64,000 nucleotides of DNA from an uncultured Desulfobacter sp. (lineage in GTDB: Bacteria > Desulfobacterota > Desulfobacteria > Desulfobacterales > Desulfobacteraceae), in NCBI RefSeq assembly GCF_963665355.1, contig NZ_OY762229.1, positions 62,001 through 126,000 on the forward strand, given 5' to 3'. The notes beneath the pieces are model-generated. The model was not told the DNA's origin. It made no database searches and was given only the letters and a program-made list of their open reading frames with translations. This document shows, in pieces, positions 17,566-26,295 of this stretch. The position numbers and the translations under genes are program-made. Every line of letters starts with the position of its first letter. The stretch's first letter is position 1.

Positions 17566-18549
17566 CTACACCAGAATCTGGGCGTTGGACGAAGCCCAGT
17601 TGGTGAATGCCGGGGTCTCCACGACACCGGGAGTTCTGCGTACCGCCTCCCTCATGAGAAGCACGCTGAACTCCGGGGGAATCCGCCTGGCCCAGGCCAT
17701 TACCCGGGCAATGTTGTCAAGGGTGACAGCAGCTCCCATCATCTCGCTCAGAGCAAACAGGACCGCCGGGTTGTCCGGAATTTCCACCCCGTCCGGGTCC
17801 GTGAGAATATCTTTTGCGGCGGGCAGCGTATGCCACATCTCAAGGAACCCGGTGAACTCCGCGGCAGCCCCCTGGCCCACGCTGCCCTCCACAAGCTGGT
17901 GTACCAGGTCCGGATCCGGTTTTGACACCAGCAGGTTGGAGACGAATTCCCAGGACCTCGGCGCAGGGAAGGCCCGGGTATCCCGTTTGGGATCAAAATC
18001 ATGGAGGAGCTGGGGCCTGAACCGTATAAATGCCCGGACTTCCCGGCAAATACCGGCCCGGGAGGCCCATGCCTGCCACTGGTCCGCATCCACTTCGAAA
18101 TCAATGTGGACAAACCGGTTTGCCAGGGCCGAGGGCATCCGGTGGGAGACAGCCCGGTCCTGCTCCCGGTTTCCTGCGGCCACCACGGACCAGCCTTCCG
18201 GCAGCTCGTACTCCCCGAGTCTTCGATCCAGCACCAGCTGGTAGCAGGCAGCTTGAACCAGCGGCGGGGCCGCATTGAGCTCATCCAGAAAAAGCACGCC
18301 CCGGCCGGCCATCGGCAGGAATGCCGGGGCGCACCAGCGGGAGAGCCCGTCGGGGCTGATCTGCGGCAGCCCCCGAAGATCCACCGGGTCCAGAAGGATG
18401 GCCCGGATATCGCGTATTTCCAGCCCCAGGTCCACCGCAGTCTGTTTGACCACCTGGCTTTTCCCAATGCCGGGCGGCCCCCATATAAACACAGGCTGGT
18501 TAATGGTTAAAAGGGAGGTCAATGCAGATTTAATATGGGCAGGTTTCAT
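17566..18549 (-). CDS. MoxR-type AAA+ ATPase
   Basis: 327 residues, cytoplasmic. Walker A GPPGIGKS is at residues 24-31, Walker B VLFLDELN near 87-94 and sensor-like AAGNREQD near 123. The C-terminal helical lid completes the fold. The MoxR branch typically works with VWA proteins to insert cofactors or remodel complexes. Transcribed first, followed after 2 bp by the VWA protein and then the hypothetical gene at 15701. The substrate complex is unknown. Confidence 0.85.
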   Translation of the reverse strand: MKPAHIKSALTSLLTINQPVFIWGPPGIGKSQVVKQTAVDLGLEIRDIRAILLDPVDLRGLPQISPDGLSRWCAPAFLPMAGRGVLFLDELNAAPPLVQAACYQLVLDRRLGEYELPEGWSVVAAGNREQDRAVSHRMPSALANRFVHIDFEVDADQWQAWASRAGICREVRAFIRFRPQLLHDFDPKRDTRAFPAPRSWEFVSNLLVSKPDPDLVHQLVEGSVGQGAAAEFTGFLEMWHTLPAAKDILTDPDGVEIPDNPAVLFALSEMMGAAVTLDNIARVMAWARRIPPEFSVLLMREAVRRTPGVVETPAFTNWASSNAQILV

Positions 18550-18947
18550 GGCGTCCTCAATGTGTCCGGTTTTGCAGTTATTAAAATACTGGCTTCTTGT
18601 ACCATCTAAAATATTTTCATGTCAAATAATTTATTAGCCATAAATAACTTTAGCGCGCTTAAGATACTTGTTTGATAGTATTATGGTTTAATCTTTTATA
18701 AATCGGCTTTATGCCGGGCCATGAGTCTGAAAAACGATTAAAAAAATGCTTGACATAATTAATTTTAACTTCAATTGTTAGCCATTCATAATCGGGAGGT
18801 ATCGCCAAAAGTGAATATCAGAAAAATCTTGTCTATCTTCTGGATCAGGACATAAGCGCAGCCTGACCGCGCGCTCTCTCTCCTCTCCTGCTGCCGGGAT
18901 CTTTTCCCGGCAGCATTTCCCCCCATCTTTGTACGTTTCTGCGTCTT
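18550..18947. other. AT-rich intergenic region between AAA operon and AraC4
   Basis: About 400 bp with no credible ORF. The AAA-operon promoter must lie at its left end. A TTGACA hexamer at about 18752 faces rightward but no plus-strand gene follows. The right part contains a GC-rich hairpin-like segment (CTGCCGGGATC / GATCTTTTCCCGGCAG), which may terminate the AraC4 transcript. Confidence 0.4.
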
Positions 18948-19964
18948 TTAAATGTTGCATCCAAGCCTGTAAGCAGAGGGTCGGATGCCGTAATATTTAT
19001 AGAAGGCATGGGCAAAGTGGCTTGAGCTGCTGAATCCTGCGTCAAATGCGGCCCGGGTGATGCTCATCCGGTGTGTTGAGATCAGCATTCTGGCATATGC
19101 CAGGCGTTCCCGGCGCAGATACTCGAACACGGTGCATCCAAACACTTTTTTGAACCCCCGGGTCAGCCGGGCATGGCTGATACCCACCCGGCAGGCCAGA
19201 TCAGGCAGGGTTGGGGGATATTGCAGACGGGAGACAAGGATGTCCCGGGCGTCAATAATCCGCTGCCGCTCATCTTCCCGGACCGGTGCGGCCAGGACCG
19301 GGCGGGCAGCGTCAGATGCCTGGGACAGGGTGAGCGCAGCAAGCTCCATGGCTTTGCTTTCCAGATAGATTCTGCGGACCGCATCCTGGTAGGGGCAGGC
19401 AAACATCTGAAACACAATGGACTGCATGGAAAAGTCCATGTCCCGTGCCGAAAACCGGCTGCCGTCACCCAGGGAGCGGGCCAGTGCAGGTACATTGCAT
19501 GCGTCCGGATCCGGAAACAGCAGTTCGGCCAGAAGCCCGGGTGAAAAATGGATAACCACAGCCTTAAGATCTCTGCCTCCGGCCGTGAGCCGTTCCAGAA
19601 CCGGCTGTTCAAAATAAAGGATGTCGGCCTGCCCGGCATGGATTTCAAAGGAAGAAGTCCTGTCCTGACTCCGTGTCCGGGTGGCGCCGGACACGCAAAA
19701 GACAAAGGAGATCCTGGGTTCGGCCCAAAAGATTCTGGCCTGGTAATCCCGGATAAAGCGGCAGTGGCTCATGCACAGATCCAAGCCGGGCCGGCAGGCC
19801 AGATTATAAAACCGCCCCTGACCCAGATCCGGGGGCAGGGGCCGTAAGGTTTCCCAGCCGGTTCCGCAGGAAGGCGCTTCTCCGTCAAACCGGATAAATT
19901 TACCTTTGGAATTTTTTACAGTTATATCATGTGTCATGACCTTATCCATCAGGACGTTTTGCAT
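18948..19964 (-). CDS. AraC-family regulator, PchR-like (AraC4)
   Basis: Up to 338 residues. The ATG at 19937 has a better AAGG site and may be the true start. Sensor part with ISFVFCVSGATRTRS, middle with CPYQDAVRRIYLESKAMELAAL, C-terminal HTH pair ending ITRAAFDAGFSSSSHFAHAF. It is divergently transcribed from TBDR4 with a ~211-bp shared control region. This differs from the co-directional AraC/TBDR pairs elsewhere in the window. The TBDR4-MT2-ABC operon is the expected target, with a ligand imported by TBDR4 as likely inducer. Confidence 0.85.
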   Translation of the reverse strand: MQNVLMDKVMTHDITVKNSKGKFIRFDGEAPSCGTGWETLRPLPPDLGQGRFYNLACRPGLDLCMSHCRFIRDYQARIFWAEPRISFVFCVSGATRTRSQDRTSSFEIHAGQADILYFEQPVLERLTAGGRDLKAVVIHFSPGLLAELLFPDPDACNVPALARSLGDGSRFSARDMDFSMQSIVFQMFACPYQDAVRRIYLESKAMELAALTLSQASDAARPVLAAPVREDERQRIIDARDILVSRLQYPPTLPDLACRVGISHARLTRGFKKVFGCTVFEYLRRERLAYARMLISTHRMSITRAAFDAGFSSSSHFAHAFYKYYGIRPSAYRLGCNI

Positions 19965-20175
19965 ACAAGCTCTATGTTATGACTGACTAATTAATACATC
20001 ATGCGCAATCTTTTTTCAATTCCATTTATTGTTCCTGAAATGTTTAAAAATGTTCCGCAAGTTGTAGTTTTCAATACCGGATCCGGGGTAAGAGGTTTCA
20101 TGGCACTTTCCCTGATCACAGGGAAAAAATGACAGACATCCGATTGATACCCCATCCGGAGGAGAAAAGAGATCC

Positions 20176-22275
20176 ATGAAGAAGAGAAGAAAAACAGCCC
20201 GCTTTCTGGCGGCTTTGATATTGACATCCACTGTTTTCATGCTGACCGGTCCGGGCTACAGTGATGAGGCCCGGGACATAAACCCCGGGAAAACTGACGT
20301 CTGTCTGGGCGAAACCGTTGTCACAGCAAGCAAGCAGAAAGACCTTGAAAAGGACTTGCCGGTAAGCATCAGTGTGGTGGATGATCAGACCATGGATGAT
20401 TTCAACATCCGCACCACGGAAGAGATGACAAGATTTGTGCCCAACCTCTATTTCAAAACCGCCACATCGGGCAATGCCCTTGTCAGCCGGGGAATCTCCA
20501 CCATCGACACCTCCTTGTTTTCGCCCATGGGGTTTTATGTGGATGATGTGGCTTCCTCCCTGAGCTATATGCTGACCATGCCGCTGTTTGACATAGAACA
20601 GGTTGAGGTGCTCAAAGGGCCCCAGTCCACCCTTTACGGCAAGAACAGCTCATCCGGGGTGGTGAATATGGTTCTGGCTCCCCAGGGCAATGATTTCAGG
20701 TCAAAGGTGATGCTGGAGGCCGGCTCTTATGACACCTGGTCAGCCGGGGCCATGGTGGGCGGTGCCATCAGAAAAGACACTTTGTTCTATACATTGTCCC
20801 TGCTGGAAACCACATCCGACGGGTATATGGAGAATACCACCTTTAACAGTGACAAGGTGTCCGACGACCGGACCTTTGCCGGCAGGGCCAGCTTGCGGTT
20901 TACCCCTTCCCCTGACCTGGATGTCACACTGGCCCTGGATGGCACGGACCGGGACATGGGCATTGATGATCTTCGGTATGCCGATGGAGCCAGCGCATCG
21001 GACCGGTATAAGGTGGTCAGCAACCAGGAGTCCCGGGCGGACCAGGACAGCCTGAACCAGTCCGTTCACCTGAAATACCGGTTTGACGATATGGATCTGG
21101 TGTCAATTTCCTCACACCAGGATTTCAACCGGGACCATGTCATGGATTCGGACAGAAGCGCTTCGCCCCTGAGTGTGTCGCGCATTGTCCTGGATCAGGA
21201 GTCCTGGGCCCAGGAGATCCGGCTCTCCTCGGACGCCCGGGGGTTTTTCTCCTCCTGGCTTATAGGGGCCTATGCGGCCACGGAAAATCTGGACAATGCC
21301 CGGCAGTTGGATCATGTCAGTGCGGCGCTTGCCAACCTGCGGGTCACAGAATCAGACACCGACAGCCTGGCGCTGTTCGGCCAGGCATCCAAAGCCCTGA
21401 CGCCCAGGCTTACGGCCACAGCCGGGCTGCGACTGGACCACTCTTCCGCCTCGGGGGCCCAGCTCTACACCAGCAGCGCCGGAACGCTTCTGTTCAGCGA
21501 GGATCTTTCGGATACCGAACTTCTACCCATGGCCTCCCTGTCCTGGGAATTCAGCGAGCAGGCCACGGGGTATATCTCTTACTCCACCGGCTGGATGGCC
21601 GGGGGATACGACTATTATTCCGCCACCTCCCAGTCCGGCTTTACGTATGACCCCGAATACACTCAAAGCTTTGAGGCCGGTATGAAAACCGCCTTTTTCG
21701 ACAACCGGGTCCGGGCCAACTTCTCAATATTCTATACGGATATCCGCGACAAGCAGATCAGAGAAGAGGTGGTGGGCGGCGGTGTGGGGGCCTGGAAAAT
21801 CACCAACGCCGCCAGCGCCCACACAGAGGGCGTGGAACTTGAGGTCCGGGCCCTGCCCACCCGTCACCTGGAACTGTTTGGCGGCCTGGGGTACACCCGG
21901 GCGGAAATCGATGACTGGACAGGGACCCTGAACGGCACCGCCAAGGACTACAGCGGCTGCACGCTTCCCTGGGCCCCGGATCTCACCGCAAACGCAGGCG
22001 TCTCCTATACCGGAGACAGCGGCTGGTATGCCACAGCCCATCTGTTTTTGGCCGGTAAACAATACTTTGACGCGGCCAACACCCTGGAAGACAACGGGTA
22101 CGCCCTGGTAAATCTTAAAACCGGATACCGGTTCGGCCGGTACGACATCTCCCTTTGGTGTAAAAACCTGTTTGACGAGGAATACGCCCAGAAAAAAGTC
22201 AAATCAAACGGATATACCCTGATGGAGGACGGCGAGCCCATGACATTCGGAATAACTCTTATCTGGAGGTTTTAA
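20176..22275 (+). CDS. TonB-dependent outer-membrane receptor (TBDR4)
   Basis: 699 residues. Signal peptide ARFLAALILTSTVFMLTGPG, plug from ETVVTASKQKDLEKDLPVSI, and LKGPQSTLYGKNSSSGVVNM near residue 150. The barrel has CKNLFDEEYAQ and ends TLIWRF. A GGAGGAG site lies upstream. It is the first gene of an apparent five-gene operon: methyltransferase 2 bp downstream, then ABC binding protein, permease and ATPase. This is the only receptor in the window coupled to an inner-membrane importer. Ligand class is inferred as metallophore-like. Confidence 0.9.
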   Translation: MKKRRKTARFLAALILTSTVFMLTGPGYSDEARDINPGKTDVCLGETVVTASKQKDLEKDLPVSISVVDDQTMDDFNIRTTEEMTRFVPNLYFKTATSGNALVSRGISTIDTSLFSPMGFYVDDVASSLSYMLTMPLFDIEQVEVLKGPQSTLYGKNSSSGVVNMVLAPQGNDFRSKVMLEAGSYDTWSAGAMVGGAIRKDTLFYTLSLLETTSDGYMENTTFNSDKVSDDRTFAGRASLRFTPSPDLDVTLALDGTDRDMGIDDLRYADGASASDRYKVVSNQESRADQDSLNQSVHLKYRFDDMDLVSISSHQDFNRDHVMDSDRSASPLSVSRIVLDQESWAQEIRLSSDARGFFSSWLIGAYAATENLDNARQLDHVSAALANLRVTESDTDSLALFGQASKALTPRLTATAGLRLDHSSASGAQLYTSSAGTLLFSEDLSDTELLPMASLSWEFSEQATGYISYSTGWMAGGYDYYSATSQSGFTYDPEYTQSFEAGMKTAFFDNRVRANFSIFYTDIRDKQIREEVVGGGVGAWKITNAASAHTEGVELEVRALPTRHLELFGGLGYTRAEIDDWTGTLNGTAKDYSGCTLPWAPDLTANAGVSYTGDSGWYATAHLFLAGKQYFDAANTLEDNGYALVNLKTGYRFGRYDISLWCKNLFDEEYAQKKVKSNGYTLMEDGEPMTFGITLIWRF

Positions 22276-22277
22276 CC

Positions 22278-23318
22278 ATGACAGACAATTTTTTTCCCCC
22301 GGCCCTGACCCCTTTGTTCGATATTTTCACAGGTCCTGTGAAAATGGCGGTGATGCAGGCGGCTCTGGAACTGTCCATCGCTGATATCCTGACAGAGGCG
22401 ATGGACGCCGAAGCCATGGCCCGGGCATTGAATATTGACGCCGACCCGGCCGGCCTGGCATATTTTCTGGACAGCATGGCCGCCGTGGGATTTGTGACCA
22501 AAATCTGCGGTCAATACCGGAACACCGACTTTGCCGACACCTATTTCCGGTCTGAAAGCCCCTTGTATATGGGGCCGTTCATCGCCCGGATGACAGCCAT
22601 GCAGCATAAAAATCTGAGCCGAATCGTACAGCTGGTCACAACCGGGCCGCCAGCGCTTGCAGAAAAAGAGACATTAGAGACCGAAACCCGGTGGGAAAAG
22701 GCAGCCGCAGACCTTGCGGTTTATCAGCAGACCGGTGCGGCACAGGTCGCCGCAGACCTGGCCCGCTCCCTGCCGGAGTTCGAAAAGGCCAGGAAACTGC
22801 TGGACCTTGGCGGCGGACCCGGACTGATCGGTGCCACCATTGTAAAGCAGCACCCCACCATGGCAGGGGTGCTCCTGGATCTTCCCGCCATCATCCGCCA
22901 GGCGGAAAAGCATATCCGAAAATTCGGTATGGCAGACCGGATTTCCTTTATTTCAGGCGACTACAACGAGGCGGACCTGGGCCGGGGATATGATCTGGTC
23001 TGGGTCAGCCATAACCTGTATTACGCAAAAGAGAAGCCTGTTTTTTTCAATCGGTTGAAAGCCGCCATGACGGACGGCGGCGTCCTGTTATGCGTCCACG
23101 AGGGACTGACCCATGAGCGCACTCAACCTGCCCCCATCGTCCTGTCCAGACTCTCCCTGGCACTGGAAGGCCAGGATGTCTCATTTAACAAAGGGGAACT
23201 GGCGGACCATTTTCGCAGGGCAGGCTTTGCAACCGTAGAGAGCCGGCCGCTGAATTTCGGCATCGGGCAAAGCGAGCTGGTTATTGCGCGGAAGGGGAAA
23301 GGCGGTGCGCAGCAATGA
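22278..23318 (+). CDS. SAM-dependent methyltransferase linked to a TonB receptor (MT2)
   Basis: 346 residues with the same architecture as MT1. An N-terminal helical dimerisation region (LFDIFTGPVKMAVMQAALEL) is followed by a SAM fold with LLDLGGGPGLIG near residue 172 and GDYNEADLGRGYDLVWVSHN. The family is acetylserotonin O-methyltransferase-like. It starts 2 bp after TBDR4 stops, and its stop overlaps the next start (ATGA), so it is translationally coupled inside an import operon. Placement between receptor and transporter argues that it acts on the imported compound in the cytoplasm. The alternative, a maturation or regulatory role, is open. Confidence 0.8.
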   Translation: MTDNFFPPALTPLFDIFTGPVKMAVMQAALELSIADILTEAMDAEAMARALNIDADPAGLAYFLDSMAAVGFVTKICGQYRNTDFADTYFRSESPLYMGPFIARMTAMQHKNLSRIVQLVTTGPPALAEKETLETETRWEKAAADLAVYQQTGAAQVAADLARSLPEFEKARKLLDLGGGPGLIGATIVKQHPTMAGVLLDLPAIIRQAEKHIRKFGMADRISFISGDYNEADLGRGYDLVWVSHNLYYAKEKPVFFNRLKAAMTDGGVLLCVHEGLTHERTQPAPIVLSRLSLALEGQDVSFNKGELADHFRRAGFATVESRPLNFGIGQSELVIARKGKGGAQQ

Positions 23319-24280
23319 GACGTTTATGGAAGGAGTCATTGTCGTGCCTGCTGGCGGTTTTCGCGGTCCTGGCCCGGCCCGCCTTCTGTGCAGACTCTTT
23401 TTTCATCACCGGTCCGCCGGTGGCTGAAAGCCTTGCCTTTGCCGTGATGGCGGACCGGAATCTGGCAGGTCCCGGAATTGAGTTTATCATGTGGAACTCT
23501 CCGGACCAGGCCCGGGCCATGATTGCTGCGGGCAAAATCCGGGGGGCTGTGATCACCACCGGCGTAGCCGCTCTCTTTTACAACAAAGGAGCCCGGGTGC
23601 GCATCGCCGGTGTATTTTCATCCCCTTTGTGGGTGGTGAGTGAAAAGACACATGGGGAGACACCGCTCCGGGGCACGCTGCTCTTCCCGTTCGGCCCGGG
23701 GGAGATGCCTGAACTCTTATTCCAGGCCGCCATGGGCGACAGCACGCCGGCACTTGCCACCGGGCATACGGGGGGCGCCCTGGAGGCGGTCAACCGCCTG
23801 CTCATGGCCAGAGCCGAACACGCCCTGCTGGCGGAACCGGCCGCATCCATGGCGGTCATCCGTTCCCGGGAACGCAGTGACGGCCCCCAGCTGTTCAAGC
23901 ACCTGGATATGCGCAATATCTGGGCGGAACGGTTCAACAACCGGCCGTTATGTGCGTCATCCTTTGCGATTTTTGATGATGCCGTGGACTGCCCGGAACG
24001 GATAAGGGGAATCATCAAAGGCTACGGCCTTGCCCTTGAATGGATTGCCGCCCACCCGGAAGAGGCCATGTCCGTCGTAAGGAAGAAGATCCCGGCCCTG
24101 GCCGACCAGTCGGCAGGCCTGTCCGGAAATGCCGGGGTTATTCACACCGATGCCGCCACGTTTGATGCCACCGGCTTTTTCCTTGGAAAAATATATGCCA
24201 TGGACCCCGGGGCCGTGGGCGGGAAACTGCCCGGCTCAGGCCTTTTTCTGGACCTGGCCCGGGCAACGCAAGGACCTTAA
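23315..24280 (+). CDS. ABC transporter substrate-binding protein (NMT1/SsuA-like)
   Basis: 321 residues. The N-terminal export signal is LSCLLAVFAVLARPAFCADS. The first lobe has PPVAESLAFAVMADRN and AMIAAGKIRGAVITTGVAAL, a pattern of NMT1/SsuA/TauA-type periplasmic binding proteins. The second lobe includes the AAAxxAxxE-like helix of this class (LLAEPAASMAVI). It overlaps MT2 by 4 bp and abuts the permease. It should capture the ligand after TBDR4 import and hand it to the permease. The family covers sulfonates, thiamine precursors and metal-chelate-like molecules, so specificity cannot be read. Confidence 0.8.
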   Translation: MRRLWKESLSCLLAVFAVLARPAFCADSFFITGPPVAESLAFAVMADRNLAGPGIEFIMWNSPDQARAMIAAGKIRGAVITTGVAALFYNKGARVRIAGVFSSPLWVVSEKTHGETPLRGTLLFPFGPGEMPELLFQAAMGDSTPALATGHTGGALEAVNRLLMARAEHALLAEPAASMAVIRSRERSDGPQLFKHLDMRNIWAERFNNRPLCASSFAIFDDAVDCPERIRGIIKGYGLALEWIAAHPEEAMSVVRKKIPALADQSAGLSGNAGVIHTDAATFDATGFFLGKIYAMDPGAVGGKLPGSGLFLDLARATQGP

Positions 24281-25051
24281 ATGACACCCGGGATGAAGAA
24301 ACCCCGCGTGACAGCGCTGCTGTGTACCCTTCTTGGCATCGCAGCCCTTGCATTCGCCTGGCACCTGGCAAGCCAGAGGTTTTCAGGCCTTGTGGTCCCC
24401 CGGCCGCTGGAAACCCTGGGGGCCGGGGTGCACCTGCTGTCTGACACTGATTTTTTGAGCCGCCATTTGTGGATCAGTCTGGAGCGGATGTCCGCAGCCC
24501 TTGGGGCCGGCATCATGATCGGCGGGAGCTTCGGGCTTCTGGCCGGGTTCGTCCCCCGGGTCCGGGCCTTTATAGAACCAGTGCGCTGGATGTTGACCAC
24601 CGTGCCCGGGGTGGTGATTGTCATTGTGTTCATGCTCTGGTTCGGCATGGGTGACACCATGGTGGTTGCCATTTCTGCGGCCATGGGGGCGCCGGTTATC
24701 TTTGTGAATCTGGCCGATGCCATGGGCCAAGTGGATACGGCGCTTCTGGAAATGGCCCGGGTCTACCGGTTCAGCCCTTGGACCCGGCTGACAAAAATTT
24801 ATGCCATGGCAGCGGCAGGCCCGTTTTTTTCAGCCCTGGTCATTGCCGCCGGCACCATTGTCCGGGTGGCGGTGCTGGCCGAGGTGCTGGGGGCGGACCA
24901 GGGCATCGGCCACTGCATGTCCATTGCCCGGACCCGGATGGACACACCTGCCCTGTACGCCCTGGCATTGATCAGCATGTGCGTGGCCGGCGGAGCAGAG
25001 TTCTTTATCTTTCGCCCCCTGGAGCGGCGCATGACGGGCAGATGGGAATAA
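24281..25051 (+). CDS. ABC transporter permease (SsuC/TauC-like)
   Basis: 256 residues with about six hydrophobic segments, starting with LLCTLLGIAALAFAWHLA. The cytoplasmic EAA-type loop reads EMARVYRFSPWTRLTKIYAM, as in SsuC/TauC permeases. It starts at the base after the binding-protein stop, so it is tightly coupled. It should form the inner-membrane channel with the ATPase at 25092. Confidence 0.85.
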   Translation: MTPGMKKPRVTALLCTLLGIAALAFAWHLASQRFSGLVVPRPLETLGAGVHLLSDTDFLSRHLWISLERMSAALGAGIMIGGSFGLLAGFVPRVRAFIEPVRWMLTTVPGVVIVIVFMLWFGMGDTMVVAISAAMGAPVIFVNLADAMGQVDTALLEMARVYRFSPWTRLTKIYAMAAAGPFFSALVIAAGTIVRVAVLAEVLGADQGIGHCMSIARTRMDTPALYALALISMCVAGGAEFFIFRPLERRMTGRWE

Positions 25052-25091
25052 ACGCGGACATGGCCCTGGAATAAAGAGATGGAATGGAGGG

Positions 25092-25808
25092 ATGGAAAAG
25101 AGTATGAACACGGCGACGGGCGTAGAAAATTCTCCAGAGGCCGGGACGGGGCAGGCAGTGCCCCAAACACCCGTGCTTGCATTTGAAGATGTGACCATGA
25201 CCTACGGCGGCCTGCGGGTGTTCGCCCACTTCAACCTGTGGCTTCTGCCCGGCCGGGTACTGGGTGTCCGGGGGCCCAGCGGATCCGGCAAATCCACCCT
25301 GTTGAAAATGGCGGCAGGCCTGATCCCTCCGGCCGAGGGCAGGGTAACCCTGCCCCGGGGCCCCATCGGATACGTATTTCAGGAACCCCGGCTCATTCCC
25401 TGGTACACCGCCCTTGAAAACATCTGCCTTGCCATGACCGCCTGCGGCCATCCCAAGGCGGCGGCCAGGGAAACTGCGGCCGGACTTCTTTCGGACATGG
25501 GCCTTGAATCCTTTGAAAACCATTATCCCCGCCAGCTGTCCGGGGGCATGAACCAACGGGTCTCCATTGCCCGGGCACTGGCTGTAAAGCCTGTCCTTCT
25601 GCTTCTGGATGAACCCTTCACCGGCCTTGACCCGGCCATGAAATCCCGGGTGCGGGACAACCTGAGCCGTGTGGTGTCCGATCAGGGAATCAGCGTCATG
25701 CATGTGACCCATGACACCCGTGAACTTTTGCCCCAGACCCGGGAGGTGGTCACTCTTGGACAGTGGCATGATCCCCGGCGCTTCGGGCCGACTCGTTATC
25801 TTGGTTAG
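25092..25808 (+). CDS. ABC transporter ATP-binding protein (SsuB/TauB-like)
   Basis: 238 residues. Walker A GPSGSGKST, signature LSGGMNQRVSIARAL, Walker B LLLLDEPFTGLD and a switch His in VMHVTHDTRE. GGAGGG touches the first ATG (25092), so the second ATG at 25104 may be the real start. It is the last gene of the TBDR4 operon, 40 bp after the permease. It powers uptake of the compound bound by the protein at 23315. Confidence 0.85.
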   Translation: MEKSMNTATGVENSPEAGTGQAVPQTPVLAFEDVTMTYGGLRVFAHFNLWLLPGRVLGVRGPSGSGKSTLLKMAAGLIPPAEGRVTLPRGPIGYVFQEPRLIPWYTALENICLAMTACGHPKAAARETAAGLLSDMGLESFENHYPRQLSGGMNQRVSIARALAVKPVLLLLDEPFTGLDPAMKSRVRDNLSRVVSDQGISVMHVTHDTRELLPQTREVVTLGQWHDPRRFGPTRYLG

Positions 25809-25930
25809 CGGCAGCTAATCGGTGCAAGGGATAGTCCAGCTGTCTCCAGGACAGACGGATCGGGTTCAAAGGTTCCTGCTGTCCCCAATGCGCGGGCCAC
25901 ACTGATCATCAGTCGCCGGCACAGGTCAAG
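25805..25930 (-). pseudogene. C-terminal remnant of an unidentified protein
   Basis: The minus strand is open with protein-like composition (NLDLCRRLMISVARALGTAG, then SLAPISCR) and ends at TAA 25805, overlapping the ATPase gene convergently. The upstream part is cut off by an IS91 remnant at about 25935. Family not recognised. Confidence 0.3.
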
Positions 25931-25934
25931 ATTC

Positions 25935-26078
25935 TTTTTGAATTGGTTTATGACTTTTCAGTCTCCCAGATCCCGGCAGTTGAGTATTGGAATTGATTTT
26001 TCACTGTTTGGGGAATTTCCGGTGAGGTATGCTCAAAATTAGCCGAAAAGATTGCTATTTCAGCCCTTTTCTAATGAA
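25935..26078 (+). mobile_element. IS91-family element 3' part (copy C, left segment)
   Basis: Begins in the last ~18 codons of the transposase (VSQIPAVEYWN then TGA near 26000, as in copies D and E) and continues with the same post-stop sequence as copy D (CTGTTTGGGGAATTTCC, GAGGTATGCTCAAAATTAG). It is interrupted at 26078 by the MITE and resumes at 26296. Confidence 0.65.
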
Positions 26079-26295
26079 CTGAAGTTTCCTGATTTTTATC
26101 AGTCTATCGATTGTTTATAATGTAGGGTTTTAGCAGGGCTGAGTTTAATTTTTATAGGTTTTGCCATGCAAATAGCAAAACCCCATTTTATTCTCCCCCC
26201 ACACAAACCCCTATCACAGACAAACAAGCTATAATTTCAAGACGATACACAAATCAGCTAAAAATAAAAGCAAAATAGAAATCAGGAAACTTTAG
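26079..26295. mobile_element. 217-bp MITE with 8-bp target duplication
   Basis: Terminal inverted repeats are CTGAAGTTTCCTGATTT on the left and, read from the right end inwards, CTAAAGTTTCCTGATTT (16 of 17 identical). It is flanked by direct repeats CTAATGAA at 26071-26078 and 26296-26303. The homologous block at 30 kb has a single CTAATGAA at this point, an exact empty site. There is no coding capacity. An internal GGTTTTGC/GCAAAACC pair could fold. No other copy is seen in the window, and the mobilising transposase is unknown. Confidence 0.85.

Noticed and set aside
20040-20175. Possible cobalamin-type riboswitch upstream of TBDR4
   Set aside because: No match to the B12-box or the conserved cobalamin core was seen; only a short CCCTGATCACAGGG palindrome and ordinary sequence.
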